NCBI GenBank assembly: GCA_026225555.1 | Contig: JAMFSY010000009.1 | Coordinates: 1-62,976 of the forward strand | Length of the DNA: 62,976 nt | Direction of reading: 5' to 3' | Source: Methylacidiphilales bacterium | Lineage (GTDB): Bacteria; Verrucomicrobiota; Verrucomicrobiia; Methylacidiphilales; UBA1321 | Program-made: the position numbers and the translations under genes | The notes under the pieces: generated by a model | The model's database searches: none | What the model was told of the DNA's origin: nothing | What the model saw: the letters and a program-made list of their open reading frames with translations, nothing else | Shown here: one piece after another, positions 1 through 9,013 of the stretch | Layout: each line of letters opens with the position of its first letter | How positions within the stretch are numbered: the stretch's first letter is position 1

Positions 1-596
1 GGCTCGTAATAATCCTCACTGGTGAGGGGAGGCGCGTTGGGCGGGCGCTTGCCGTGGATGAGTGTCCACTTGCGGCTGAGCTGGCTTTTGGGGTCCCAAT
101 CGTAGGCGGCAGGGCAGGTCACTTCCTGGACGAAATCGCGTTCGAGATAGGACCACTTTTTCGCGAGATCGATGGCGGCCGCGTCGGAAAGTTTCTCGGA
201 GGTAAGCACGCCTCGCAACGAGCCCTGGGTCCGCAGACGAAGCGTCAGCGAGCGCGTATCGACGCCGGTCAGGCCTGGAATGTTGTAGCGTTTCAGGTAG
301 GAATCGAGGCTCTCCTCGCTGCGCCAACTGCTGACGACGGGGGAAAGTTCCCGCACGATCATCCCGGCGACGTGGGGCACGGTCGATTCGACATCGACGG
401 AGTTAATGCCCGTGTTGCCGATCAGCGGGTAGGTCATGGTGACGATCTGTCCGCGGTAGGAGGGATCGGTCAGGATCTCCTGGTAACCAGTCATCGAAGT
501 GTTGAAGCAGGCTTCGCCATTGGCGGTCATCGGGGCGCCGAACGACTGGCCGCGCCAAATGCTTCCGTCTTCCAGGGCGAGGAGGGCTGAACTCAT
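1..596 (-). CDS. carA: Carbamoyl-phosphate synthase small subunit (partial)
   Basis: Reading leftward from an ATG at 594-596, the frame stays open to the window edge (198 codons). It starts MSSALLALEDGSIWRGQSFG and continues with GEACFNTSMTGYQEILTDPS and LTGVDTRSLTLRLRTQGSLR, which are diagnostic of the N-terminal half of CarA. CarA is the glutaminase subunit that passes ammonia to CarB to make carbamoyl phosphate for arginine and pyrimidines. The C-terminal amidotransferase domain with its Cys-His-Glu triad lies beyond the window. No clear Shine-Dalgarno sequence precedes the ATG. It follows rnhC on the same strand after about 73 bp, so co-transcription is possible. Carbamoyl phosphate is the co-substrate of the ArgF encoded 42 kb away. 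Confidence 0.95.
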   Translation of the reverse strand, partial: MSSALLALEDGSIWRGQSFGAPMTANGEACFNTSMTGYQEILTDPSYRGQIVTMTYPLIGNTGINSVDVESTVPHVAGMIVRELSPVVSSWRSEESLDSYLKRYNIPGLTGVDTRSLTLRLRTQGSLRGVLTSEKLSDAAAIDLAKKWSYLERDFVQEVTCPAAYDWDPKSQLSRKWTLIHGKRPPNAPPLTSEDYYE

Positions 597-669
597 GAGA
601 TGATCATTGCGACTTGTGGGTGAAGCCTCAAGAAATTGTGTGGGAAAAATTGCTGACGGATCTTTTTCT

Positions 670-1683
670 TCACCCTTCGGCTTGGGGGCCAACCCCATCC
701 GGCAAGTTACCGCCGACCACTTCCTGGTAAGTTTTGAAATGAAATTTGGCGACTGACTTGAGCGTTTCCGGTCCTGAGCGCCGCACGATTTCCGTGGCAG
801 CCTTTTTTACGAGGACGGACGCGCCCTTGGGCAGCGGCACGCCGACCTTTTCTCCGAGCTCCTTCAGCCGGGAAAGGAAACCGGCGCGGGCGAGAATGGA
901 GGCCGCCGCCACCGCGATATCGCTTTCCGCCTTGGTCCGCTGCTGGAGGATGATCTTTTTGCCGTGCTCCTGAAGGGCGCGCTGGATCAGGCGTTCATCG
1001 GCGAATTTATCCGAGAGCGCGCGCGGGCAGTGGGGGTGACGGATGAGCAGATTCTCGATGACCTTGGCGTGGCCCCAGGCGAGCAATTGGTTCAGGTTGC
1101 GGAACTTGATGTAAAGTTCGTTGTACCGGTGGGGCAAGATCGTGATCACTTCCCAGCGGGCGCGGCCGATGAGGTCCTGAATCGCGTCGGCGAGATCGAG
1201 CGCTTTTTTGTCGCTGCCAATCTGCTTGCTGTCTCGCACGCCGAGCTCGAGTAGTTGGCGGGGCAGGTCGCCTTCGACGAAGACGCCGGCGATGACCAAT
1301 GGTCCGAAGAAATCGCCCTTACCGCTTTCGTCGATGCCAAGATGCGGCTGGAACATCTCGGGGTTATGTACTTCGTCGTAACCAAGCTTCGCTTCCCCGA
1401 CGATCTCGGGTTCGATGGTGAATTCGACGAATTCCTTCGCGCCCCGGCCCTGCACCAGCAGCTTGCCGGAACTGTAGGCGTTGATGGTGAGTTTTTGTTT
1501 CTGCGCGCCGTAGAGCGTGTAAGGTACCTCGCGAAACGTGAATCCCTTTTCCTCGAGAATTGCGCGGAGCTTTTCCGCCTGGGCGGCAGTGATTTTGAAG
1601 GTGAAGCAGCCGGAATCGGACACGATTGTTTTTAAGGTAGCGGCGGTCTTGGGCCGTCGCACTTTAACGGCACACCCGATCAT
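670..1683 (-). CDS. rnhC: Ribonuclease HIII
   Basis: A 337-aa protein of RNase HIII type. Residues ~15-90 form the TBP-like N-terminal substrate-binding domain (FTFKITAAQAEKLRAILEEK). The catalytic RNase H fold follows, starting at GIDESGKGDFFGPLVIAG with the type 2/3 active-site DES(G)KGD signature, then RDSKQ and KAESDIAVAAASILAR. It cleaves the RNA strand of RNA:DNA hybrids and, in many lineages, handles R-loops and misincorporated ribonucleotides. The frame stays open far upstream, antisense to mutY, but only the part from the ATG at 1681-1683 has family similarity. A GTG at 1660-1662 is an alternative start. It diverges from mutY with only 6 bp between the annotated starts, so the two promoters must overlap the opposite gene. 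Confidence 0.93.
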   Translation of the reverse strand: MIGCAVKVRRPKTAATLKTIVSDSGCFTFKITAAQAEKLRAILEEKGFTFREVPYTLYGAQKQKLTINAYSSGKLLVQGRGAKEFVEFTIEPEIVGEAKLGYDEVHNPEMFQPHLGIDESGKGDFFGPLVIAGVFVEGDLPRQLLELGVRDSKQIGSDKKALDLADAIQDLIGRARWEVITILPHRYNELYIKFRNLNQLLAWGHAKVIENLLIRHPHCPRALSDKFADERLIQRALQEHGKKIILQQRTKAESDIAVAAASILARAGFLSRLKELGEKVGVPLPKGASVLVKKAATEIVRRSGPETLKSVAKFHFKTYQEVVGGNLPDGVGPQAEG

Positions 1684-1689
1684 TAGAGG

Positions 1690-2748
1690 ATGGCAGCCGT
1701 TATGAAAATGAAATCCTTGGAATCGACGGCGGTTCGACCGGCGAACTGGCCTCGCATGCGGGCCTTTCTCGCGACATGGTACACGGTCGCGAAGCGCGAT
1801 CTTCCCTGGCGGCGCACGAACGATCCCTACGCCATCACCGTCTCGGAGCTCATGCTGCAACAGACGCAGGTGGTGACGGTCATTCCCTATTACGAACGAT
1901 GGTTGAAAACGTTTCCGACCTGGAGCGCCCTGGCCAAGGCGCCGGAGGAAAAGGTGATCAAGGCTTGGGAGGGGCTCGGCTATTACCGGCGGGCGCGCAA
2001 TTTGCAGGCGCTGGCGAAAGCGGTCATGGAGAGCGGGGGGACGCTGCCGCAAAACGAGGAAGGTTTGCGCGCGTTGCCCGGTATCGGACCTTATACCGCG
2101 GCGGCGGTCGGCAGCATCGCCTTCGGGTTGCCGCTCGCGGTGCTGGATGGAAATGTCATGCGCGTGCTGACGCGATTGCTGGCGCTTTCGGATGATATTT
2201 CCCGCCCGCAAACCCGTGAGAAGCTGCAGGGATTTGCCACCGCCTTTTTGGATGAAGGCAATGCCTCCACCCATAATCAGGCCGTGATGGAATTGGGCGC
2301 AACCATCTGCCTTCCGCGCAAACCGATGTGCCTGATTTGCCCGCTGAAGGATGATTGTCTGGGGCGCGATCACGCCGAAGATTTTCCGGTCAAGACGCGC
2401 GTGGAGACGGTGCGACGGGAGGAGACCGTCGCCATCCTGCGCAAGGAAGAGAAAATCTACTGCGAGCAAGTCGAGCCCGGCAAACCTTGGCACGGTCTCT
2501 GGCGCTTCCCCGATTTCGATCCCGTGCGGATGGAAAAGGGCGAGCCGCTGGCGCAACTCAAGTACGGCATCACGAAATACTCTGTCACCATGCAAGCCAT
2601 CGCCGCCAGGTGGAAATCCGGCACATCCGCCTCTGGTTGCTACCTCACTCAAAAAGAAATGCAGGCCCTCGCCTTCGCCGCCCCGCATCGCAAGCTCATT
2701 CTCAAAATCCCATCCCGTCATCCTGAGCGGAGCGAAGGATCAGCTTAG
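1690..2748 (+). CDS. mutY: A/G-specific adenine DNA glycosylase
   Basis: A 352-aa base-excision enzyme that removes adenine mispaired with 8-oxoguanine. Visible features are SELMLQQTQV with the catalytic Glu (E53), the helix-hairpin-helix LPGIGPYTAAAVGSIAFG, the catalytic Asp in LDGNVMRVL (D153), and the 4Fe-4S ligands C207-C214-C217-C223 in CX6CX2CX5C spacing. A C-terminal NUDIX-like 8-oxoG recognition domain occupies residues ~235-345. Several ATGs sit near the 5' end. GAGGATGG at about 1686 gives better Shine-Dalgarno spacing to the ATG at 1702, so the true product may be 348 aa. The last codons (SRHPERSEGSA) are not family sequence: they are encoded by a dispersed repeat (2717-2743) that has supplied the stop region. 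Confidence 0.95.
   Translation: MAAVMKMKSLESTAVRPANWPRMRAFLATWYTVAKRDLPWRRTNDPYAITVSELMLQQTQVVTVIPYYERWLKTFPTWSALAKAPEEKVIKAWEGLGYYRRARNLQALAKAVMESGGTLPQNEEGLRALPGIGPYTAAAVGSIAFGLPLAVLDGNVMRVLTRLLALSDDISRPQTREKLQGFATAFLDEGNASTHNQAVMELGATICLPRKPMCLICPLKDDCLGRDHAEDFPVKTRVETVRREETVAILRKEEKIYCEQVEPGKPWHGLWRFPDFDPVRMEKGEPLAQLKYGITKYSVTMQAIAARWKSGTSASGCYLTQKEMQALAFAAPHRKLILKIPSRHPERSEGSA
2717..2743 (+). repeat. GTCATCCTGAGC repeat, single arm
   Basis: A 27-nt copy of the dispersed family seen again at 3626-3652, 22258-22285, 24916-24994 and 58935-59046. This copy carries the variant GTCATCCTGAGCGGAGCGAA instead of the TTGTCGAA form. It lies inside the end of mutY and is translated as RHPERSEGSA. 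Similar sequences translate to HPERSEG or HPELVEG tails in annotated proteins of many unrelated bacteria. Confidence 0.8.
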
Positions 2749-2756
2749 ATGGTTTT

Positions 2757-3503
2757 TTAATGGCCGCCGCTCCCTCCACCACAACCGTGGCCGCCACCGC
2801 ATCCATGGCCACCGCCATGCCCATCACCGTAACTGTGTCCATGACCTGTAAAGGAGGACGAGTCGCTGCTACCGCAACTATTGAATGTGCCACAGCCCCT
2901 GCTTGGCTTGCCTGCCGAACCAGCACGACAAAACTTCAGGAAGATGACAACTCCAGTAATTATCAGGAGCAGTGAGACGAGGTAAAGGGAGGCCTCAAGA
3001 TGAAATTGACTGGTCAGCTCATAGATAGTGATTCCCGCCGCCCCTATGAGAATTGCGATTGCAAACATTCCGGGACGAGTCGGAGAAAAGGCTGGCAGCC
3101 AGATTCGATTCGGAATTCCAAAAAATTGGCGATAGGACTTCAAGGTCAAATCGGTCCATTCGTCGAATTGTGCGCTGTCTGATGAATTCCCGGTATGCGG
3201 CGAATGGTCGAGGTTAAAGCCTAGAATTTTGGGACAAAACTCCAGCCAATACTCCTTCGTGTAGAGCAGGTGAAGATGCCAGGCCTTATCAATAAGTGGC
3301 GATGGACTTACGGGATGGTGGCCTTCTCGGGCGATGAAAAGAAATTTGGCGTACTCTTCCACAACTGCTTGCGCAAACGGTAGGCTCCATTTGTTTTCGC
3401 GAGCAAGACGGGCTGCAAATTGTGAGTTGGTGCTCAGGTATGAGAGGTGTTGACGAATCCGGTCGAGAAGGACTTTCTGCTCAGGCGTTACTTGGGCCGT
3501 CAT
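2757..3503 (-). CDS. WHxH-motif membrane protein with Gly/His/Cys-rich tail
   Basis: A 248-aa protein of unknown function. Residues 1-100 are helical and carry LIDKAWHLHLLYTKEYWLEF, matching the D-x-x-WHxH...YxxxC/W signature of the glycine-rich-domain-protein-like (GRDP/DUF1399-type) family. Two hydrophobic segments follow at ~146-163 and ~175-194. The last ~50 residues are Ser/Gly/His/Cys-rich (GHGHSYGDGHGGGHGCGGGH). The tail looks able to bind metal ions, which is inference only. It stands alone between mutY (convergent end) and typA, with its own start at 3501-3503. Its codon use is slightly less GC-rich than that of its neighbours. The family match rests on the WHxH motif alone. Confidence 0.75.
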   Translation of the reverse strand: MTAQVTPEQKVLLDRIRQHLSYLSTNSQFAARLARENKWSLPFAQAVVEEYAKFLFIAREGHHPVSPSPLIDKAWHLHLLYTKEYWLEFCPKILGFNLDHSPHTGNSSDSAQFDEWTDLTLKSYRQFFGIPNRIWLPAFSPTRPGMFAIAILIGAAGITIYELTSQFHLEASLYLVSLLLIITGVVIFLKFCRAGSAGKPSRGCGTFNSCGSSDSSSFTGHGHSYGDGHGGGHGCGGGHGCGGGSGGH

Positions 3504-3625
3504 GACGTAAAATGTACGTCAGCTCTAAACCAAGGCGAGAGAGATTATCGAGTTGGCATCCTCGCCCAGAGGTGGACCGCTACTGGAAAGACAGCGATGA
3601 TCTGGACCATCGCTAAAAGGCTAAA

Positions 3626-3652
3626 CTGATCCTTCGACAAGCTCAGGATGAC
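3626..3652 (-). repeat. GTCATCCTGAGC repeat, single arm
   Basis: Sequence CTGATCCTTCGACAAGCTCA... ending AGGATGAC, the reverse orientation of the family consensus. It lies between the start of the WHxH gene and the typA terminator, in non-coding DNA. Confidence 0.8.
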
Positions 3653-3658
3653 GGGCAC

Positions 3659-3688
3659 AAAAAAGCCCCGACCGAGGTCAGGGCTTTT
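3659..3688 (-). terminator. Rho-independent terminator of typA
   Basis: On the minus strand this reads AAAAGCCCTGAC-CTCG-GTCGGGGCTTTTTT. It is a stem of about 11 pairs with one mismatch followed by a T-run, located 40-70 nt past the typA stop. Confidence 0.9.
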
Positions 3689-3694
3689 AATCAC

Positions 3695-3713
3695 CGGCGA
3701 TTCGAAATCGCCG
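3695..3713. other. Short hairpin in the typA 3' UTR
   Basis: CGGCGATT-CGA-AATCGCCG is a perfect 8-bp stem with a 3-nt loop between the typA stop and its terminator. It could protect the mRNA 3' end; no specific role can be assigned. Confidence 0.5.
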
Positions 3714-3727
3714 CTAGAATAGGAACC

Positions 3728-5563
3728 TCAATTCTTGCTCTCGGCGCGACGGCGCTTGCCTTCGTCGAGGATTTTTTTGCGCATGCGCAGGCTGGTCGGG
3801 GTGGCTTCCACGAACTCATCCGAGCCGATGTACTCGAGCGCGCGCTCGAGGCTCATCTTGATCGGGGTATCGAGCTGGATGCCTTTGCCGTCACCCTGGG
3901 AACGCATGTTGGTCAAGGCTTTTGCCTTGCACGGATTGACCGCCATATCGTCGGGGCGTGAGTTTTCGCCGACGACCATGCCGGCATAAATCGCGTCGCC
4001 GGGGCTGATGAAGAGGCGGCCGCGTTCCTGGATATTATTGATCGCAAAGCCGGTCGCATCGCCCGTTTCCATGGAGACGAGCACGCCATTCTGGCGCGTG
4101 CTGATATCGCCCCGCTTCGGGCCGTACTCCTTGAAGAGATGGCTCATGATACCTTCACCACGGGTCAAATTGACGAGGTCCGTCTCGAAGCCGATCAGGC
4201 CCCGGGTCGGGATCACCGCTTCCACCGAGACGGTGTTGGCATGGTGATTCATGTTCGTGATGTCCGCCTTGCGGTTCGCGAGGCCTTGGAGAATATCGCC
4301 GAGTTTATCGGCGGGCGTCTCGACGTAGAGAGTCTCGATCGGCTCGAGGATGTTGCCCTTGTCGTCCTTGTGGAAGATAACTTCCGGGCGGGAGACCATG
4401 ACCTCGAATCCTTCGCGGCGCATCTGCTCGACGAGAATCGCGATCTGCATTTCGCCGCGGGCGCTGACTTCGAACACGCCGGCCGCGTCCGTGTCGGCCA
4501 GCATGATGCTGACGTTCGTACGGGTTTCGCGCACGAGACGGTCGCGAATGTGACGGGCGGTGAGAAACTTGCCTTCGCGTCCGGCGAGAGGCGAGTCGTT
4601 GACCACAAACTGCATCTTGATGGTCGGAGGATCGATGTCGACGAAGGGAACCGCTTCGCGTTCCTCGGAATCGGCGAGGGTTTCACCGATGAAGACGTCT
4701 TCAAAACCGGCGAGGCCGACAATGTTGCCCGCGCTGGCGGCTTCAATTTCGATTTTGGCCAGACCGGCGTGGGAAAGGAGCTTGGTGACCGTGCCCTTTT
4801 CCTTCGAGCCGTCCTTATGGATACAGACGATCTTGTCGCCCATGCTGACCTTGCCGCCGGTGATCTTGCCGTAGGCAATTCGACCGAGGTAATCGCTGTA
4901 ATCGAGATTGGAAACGAGCATTTCGAAATGCTTGTCGAGATTCGCGACTGGCGGCGGAATTTTCTCGAGAATCGCCTCGTAAAGAGCGGTCATGCCCGCG
5001 TTGCGCGTCTCGTCATCCAAATGGCCTTTCCATTCCTTGACGGCGAAGCCGAGCTTGGCCGAGGCGTAGATGGCGGTGAAATCGAGTTGTTCGTCGGTGG
5101 CGTGAAGTTCGAGGAAAAGCTCGAAGATCATGTCGAGCACCTTGTGCGGACGCGCGTTTTCGCGATCGATCTTGTTGATGACGATGATCGGCTTGGCGCC
5201 GACTTCGAGCGCCTTGCGAAGGACGAACTTGGTCTGGGCCTGCGGGCCGTCGAACGCATCGACCACGAGAAGCACGCCGTCAATCATCTTCAGGATGCGC
5301 TCCACTTCGCCGCCGAAATCGGCGTGGCCGGGAGTGTCCACGATGTTGATGTGGTAATCCTTGTATTGGAACGCGGCGTTCTTGGCCTTGATGGTGATGC
5401 CCTTTTCCCGCTCGAGGTCCATGGAATCCATGACGCGCTCAACCACGGCTTGGTTGGAGCGGAAGGTTCCGGACTGGCGGAGAAGCTGATCGACCAGGGT
5501 CGTCTTTCCGTGATCGACGTGGGCGATGATGGCGATGTTGCGAATCTTCTCGATGGTTTCCAT
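3728..5563 (-). CDS. typA: Ribosome-associated GTPase TypA/BipA
   Basis: A 611-aa translational GTPase. It begins METIEKIRNIAIIAHVDHGK, with the P-loop AHVDHGKTT at residues 14-22, DTPGHADFGGEVER (G3) and NKIDRENARP (G4). EF-G-like domains and the BipA-specific C-terminal domain (TRGEGIMSHLFKEYGP, MSLERALEYIGSDEFVEATP) follow. Length and domain order are complete. TypA binds the 70S ribosome and supports ribosome assembly and translation under stress and low temperature. The frame runs 56 codons further upstream without family similarity, so the ATG at 5561-5563 is chosen. It ends in its own terminator and is preceded by the PEP-CTERM gene on the same strand. Confidence 0.97.
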   Translation of the reverse strand: METIEKIRNIAIIAHVDHGKTTLVDQLLRQSGTFRSNQAVVERVMDSMDLEREKGITIKAKNAAFQYKDYHINIVDTPGHADFGGEVERILKMIDGVLLVVDAFDGPQAQTKFVLRKALEVGAKPIIVINKIDRENARPHKVLDMIFELFLELHATDEQLDFTAIYASAKLGFAVKEWKGHLDDETRNAGMTALYEAILEKIPPPVANLDKHFEMLVSNLDYSDYLGRIAYGKITGGKVSMGDKIVCIHKDGSKEKGTVTKLLSHAGLAKIEIEAASAGNIVGLAGFEDVFIGETLADSEEREAVPFVDIDPPTIKMQFVVNDSPLAGREGKFLTARHIRDRLVRETRTNVSIMLADTDAAGVFEVSARGEMQIAILVEQMRREGFEVMVSRPEVIFHKDDKGNILEPIETLYVETPADKLGDILQGLANRKADITNMNHHANTVSVEAVIPTRGLIGFETDLVNLTRGEGIMSHLFKEYGPKRGDISTRQNGVLVSMETGDATGFAINNIQERGRLFISPGDAIYAGMVVGENSRPDDMAVNPCKAKALTNMRSQGDGKGIQLDTPIKMSLERALEYIGSDEFVEATPTSLRMRKKILDEGKRRRAESKN

Positions 5564-5730
5564 AAAAATAAAGTGGGGAACCGAAGATGCTAGCCGTTGC
5601 GGCAGGCCACGACAAGCGGATTTTTGCGTTCGCCGCTGGACGTCACCTATTTGGCACGGTCTTCTTTGCGGCCCAATTGGTTCGAGATGGCGCAGGGATG
5701 GATGATGACCCTGCGCCATCTTTGGCGGCA

Positions 5731-7557
5731 TCAGACCTTGGCGGTCAATTCATGCGACTTCCGTCGGCGACCGGCGCCGACCAGAAGTAGAAAACCAAAG
5801 CCCAGTAACAGCCACATGGAGGGCTCGGGCGTCGCTTGCAGGGTGAGAACACCCGTGCTGCTGATATCGGCATCGTAACCGAGAATATTCGTCTCGATAT
5901 CGTCAACCGACGCGCTGCTGTCGAAGCCGGAGAAAAGCTGGTAGCTGTCGTTGACGTTGAAGCCGCTGGCCTGATCGATGTCGAGGGTCAGGTTGGTGAG
6001 GGAGAACGTGCCGCCCGCGCCGCCCAGGATCTGATCGGAGTTGGTACCCAGGGTCAACGCGAGCGTGCCGCCGTTCACCTGGAACGAGTTGCCTGACTGT
6101 AGCGTCAACGTCCCGGCCGCCGTGCCGTTCAGATCAAGAGTTCCGCCATTGCTGACCAACACGGCGGCAGATGTCATGGCCGCCTGGTTGATTTGCAAAA
6201 TACCATTCTGGACCTGCAAGCCACCGACCGCGCGATTGGAGATCACCGTGGCCCGGCCGGATCCGGTATAGAGGAATGCCGAGGACTGGCTGATGGTGCC
6301 GGACCCGCCGAGATCATTCGCGCCCGCACCCGTGGCCAGCAACGTCACGTTATCGCCAACCGTGGTGGAAGCGGCGCTGCTAAGCGTGAATCCCGCGGCC
6401 TTGAAGGTTCCCTGGCCGGTCGTCGATGCCAACGTCCAGGCCGTGCTGGGACCGTTGTTGGTCGGATTAAAATTGGTGCCGCTCGCGGTCAGATCGAGAG
6501 TGTGCCCGGCCAGATCGATGCCGAGACTGTTCGAGCCGGTGGTGGGACCACCCGTCGTGCCTGCCGTGATCTGGTAGGCCGACTTAAGATCGCTCCCCAG
6601 TTGCAGCGTGGTCGAGGAGCCATTATTCCCTTGGATCATGGTGACGGGGCCGATGTTATTTCCCGAGGCCGTGTCCGCAATGACAACCTGGGAGGTTCCG
6701 GCCGCCGCCGCGTTGATGGTAACGTTCGACAGGGCAACCGAGCTGGTCAGGGACTGGCCCGAGGGACCATTCTCCAAAAAGATCGGGGTGTTGTTTAAGG
6801 ATCCGCCAGTGATGTTATTAGTGGTGCCATAAATGTAGAGGCTGCCGACGCCATTCGAATTGATGGAGCCTCCGTTCATCGTGAAATTTCCCGTGGAAAG
6901 GCGGTTGTCGGTGCTGGTTCCGATGCCTCCGCCGAAGTTGATATTGCCGGAATTCATCGTGAGCGCGCCGGTGAGGGTATAGACGGTCGGATTGCCGCTA
7001 TTCCCAGCCTGAATGGCCAGGGTTCCGCCGTTGAGGACGGTCGAATCGGTTTCCAGAACGGCCCCGACATTCTCCGAGCCGATGAGATCGGAAAAGCCGG
7101 AAAAGGTCACGTTTCCACCGTTCCCGATGGTCAATGAATTCGCCACGACAAAGAATGGCGCCGTCGCGCCGCTGGAGGGCGCGTCGAGCAGGATCTCACT
7201 GGTTCCATTGGTGGCCGAGACCGTGACCGCATTGGCCACGCTTAGGCTGAAAGCGACGTCGAGTTCGTTGGTCACCCCGCCGGTGGTTTGATTGAAATCG
7301 AGGCTGCCGATGGTTCCCTCGGTGGGGCTGGTTGTGGAGCCGTTGTTATAAACCACGGTGCGATTGGAGGTGGCATTTCCAAGCTCGGCCGTGTCGCCGG
7401 TCGCGGGATAGGTCGTCCCCGAGCCCGAGACAGTCGACCAGTCGGCGGGAGTTTGCCAGGTCCCGCCCGCAGTGGCGCTCTTCCAGGAATAGAGGCTTTG
7501 GGCGTGGGCCTGGAGAGAAAGGCTCATGCAAACGAGGCTAAGGATGAGTTTTTTCAT
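5731..7557 (-). CDS. Secreted PEP-CTERM beta-helix-like surface protein
   Basis: A 608-aa exported protein with a signal peptide (MKKLILSLVCMSLSLQAHAQ). Its body is Thr/Ser/Asn/Gly-rich and consists of short repeated turns (GNGGNVTFSGFSDLIGSENV, LNGGTLAIQAGNSG, NGGTLDLNGTAAGTLTLQSG), as in autotransporter-associated repeat / parallel beta-helix passengers. The C-terminus is a textbook PEP-CTERM sorting signal: TPEPSMWLLLGFGFLLLVG, then GRRRKS. In this system a PEP motif, a hydrophobic helix and an Arg cluster are recognised by an exosortase, and cargo usually goes to the outer surface or exopolysaccharide matrix. No exosortase is in the window. No adhesin or enzyme domain is recognisable, so the role is probably structural or adhesive. 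Confidence 0.88.
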   Translation of the reverse strand: MKKLILSLVCMSLSLQAHAQSLYSWKSATAGGTWQTPADWSTVSGSGTTYPATGDTAELGNATSNRTVVYNNGSTTSPTEGTIGSLDFNQTTGGVTNELDVAFSLSVANAVTVSATNGTSEILLDAPSSGATAPFFVVANSLTIGNGGNVTFSGFSDLIGSENVGAVLETDSTVLNGGTLAIQAGNSGNPTVYTLTGALTMNSGNINFGGGIGTSTDNRLSTGNFTMNGGSINSNGVGSLYIYGTTNNITGGSLNNTPIFLENGPSGQSLTSSVALSNVTINAAAAGTSQVVIADTASGNNIGPVTMIQGNNGSSTTLQLGSDLKSAYQITAGTTGGPTTGSNSLGIDLAGHTLDLTASGTNFNPTNNGPSTAWTLASTTGQGTFKAAGFTLSSAASTTVGDNVTLLATGAGANDLGGSGTISQSSAFLYTGSGRATVISNRAVGGLQVQNGILQINQAAMTSAAVLVSNGGTLDLNGTAAGTLTLQSGNSFQVNGGTLALTLGTNSDQILGGAGGTFSLTNLTLDIDQASGFNVNDSYQLFSGFDSSASVDDIETNILGYDADISSTGVLTLQATPEPSMWLLLGFGFLLLVGAGRRRKSHELTAKV

Positions 7558-7770
7558 GGGTTTGGATGCTAGGCGGTTTTTTTAACGCGATGGGGGATAG
7601 GAGAAGCCCGAACTTTTACAACCTCACATTAGTTTGTCGGATTAAAGGGACGGTCTCCTTCTACGACGGTGTCTCGCTGCATTTGGTCACAGCAAGGCGT
7701 CGCCCGAGACAAAAAAGGGCGGAAAAAATAGCGAGATCGGCGCTTCGCTCCGGCCGAAGCGCACCTTGAA

Positions 7771-8949
7771 TCAGGCGACCGGCTTCGAATGGCCGATGAA
7801 CTTCGCGATGCGCTGCACCGCGATCTCGAGCTGCTCCATGCTCGTCGCGTAGCTGCAACGGACGTAGCCTTCACCGCTGGGACCAAACGCGGTGCCGGGG
7901 ACGACGGCGACCTGTTCCGCCTTGAGCAGGCCGAAGGCGAAGTCGTGCGAGGTCTTGCCGGTCGGCTTGATCGAGGCGAAGAGGTAAAAGGCGCCGAGCG
8001 GCTCGAAGCAGGGCAGCCCCATCGCGCGGAAGGAATTCACGAGGAAGTTCCGGCGGAGCCGATACTGTTCCCTCATTTCGAGCATATCGTTGCGGCCATG
8101 GCGCAACGCTTCCAGCGCGGCCTCCTGGCTGACGATGGGCGCGCAGAGAATGCCGTATTGATGGATGCGCATCATGGCGTCAATCAAGGGCGCGGGCGCG
8201 CAGGCGTAGCCAATGCGGAAGCCGGTCATCGCAAAAGCCTTCGAGAAACCGTGCAGGAAAATCGTCCGCTCGCGCATGCCGGGCAGCGAGGCGATGGACG
8301 TGTGCGCGTCCTTGTAGGAGAGCTCGGAATAGATTTCGTCCGTGATCACGAGCAGGTTGTGCTCGCGACAGACCGCGGCAATTTCCTCCAGTTCCGCGGG
8401 AGTCAGGACGGCGCCGGTCGGGTTGGTCGGAAAGTTGAGGAGAAGCACCTTTGAGCGCGGCGTAATCGCGGCCCGCAACGCGCTGGCACGGAGCTTGAAT
8501 TCATCTTCCTCGCGGGTGCTGATCGCGACGGCATGGCCGTGCGCCAGCGCGATGCTCGGGCTGTAGGAGACGTAACAGGGCTCGTGATAAAGCACCTCAT
8601 CGCCCGGATTCAGCACGGCGCGCAGGGCAAGATCAAGCGCCTCGGAGACGCCGACGGTGACGAGAACCTCCGTGGCGGGATCGTACGACACGTGATAATG
8701 CTCGGTTACATATTCCGAGATGACTTCGCGCAGGCGCATCAGGCCGAGGTTGGAGGTATAGCCGGTCTTGCCGCGCTCGAGCGCATAGATGGCCGCTTCG
8801 CGGATGTGCCAGGGTGTGACGAAATCGGGTTCGCCGATGCCGAGCGAAATGACGCCGGTCATCGACTGGACGATCTCGAAGAAATCGCGAATGCCGGAAC
8901 GTGGGATGGAGCGTACGTGCTCGGCGACAAAGTCATCGGTGCTATTCAT
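7771..8949 (-). CDS. PLP-dependent class I/II aminotransferase
   Basis: A 392-aa fold-type I aminotransferase. Landmarks are SLGIGEPDFVTPWHIREAA, NFPTNPTGA with the substrate/PLP Asn, VITDEIYSEL with the Asp and Tyr contacting PLP, and GFSKAFAMTGFRIGY, where K237 should form the internal aldimine. It resembles the aspartate/aromatic or PatA-like aminotransferases, but the substrate cannot be read from sequence. The start MNSTDDFVAE at 8947-8949 is preferred over an ATG 27 nt upstream because family similarity begins there. It lies 64 bp downstream of an Lrp/AsnC regulator on the same strand. That arrangement is common for amino-acid enzymes controlled by their own regulator. Confidence 0.9.
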   Translation of the reverse strand: MNSTDDFVAEHVRSIPRSGIRDFFEIVQSMTGVISLGIGEPDFVTPWHIREAAIYALERGKTGYTSNLGLMRLREVISEYVTEHYHVSYDPATEVLVTVGVSEALDLALRAVLNPGDEVLYHEPCYVSYSPSIALAHGHAVAISTREEDEFKLRASALRAAITPRSKVLLLNFPTNPTGAVLTPAELEEIAAVCREHNLLVITDEIYSELSYKDAHTSIASLPGMRERTIFLHGFSKAFAMTGFRIGYACAPAPLIDAMMRIHQYGILCAPIVSQEAALEALRHGRNDMLEMREQYRLRRNFLVNSFRAMGLPCFEPLGAFYLFASIKPTGKTSHDFAFGLLKAEQVAVVPGTAFGPSGEGYVRCSYATSMEQLEIAVQRIAKFIGHSKPVA

Positions 8950-9013
8950 GGAGACGGAGGAAAGGGGAAGGTGCATGGGCGTGATAGAGGTTGGAGGCCG
9001 CGCGAAAGCGGGC

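Noticed and set aside
1684..2721. Long N-terminal extension of the rnhC frame, antisense to mutY
   Set aside because: The family similarity begins near 1650; the rest is low-quality Arg/Gly/His-rich translation of the mutY complement.
4139..5593. 484-codon plus-strand frame across typA
   Set aside because: It is a GC-skew shadow of typA with a repetitive Asp/Glu/Val/Gly translation and no domain; typA is unmistakable.
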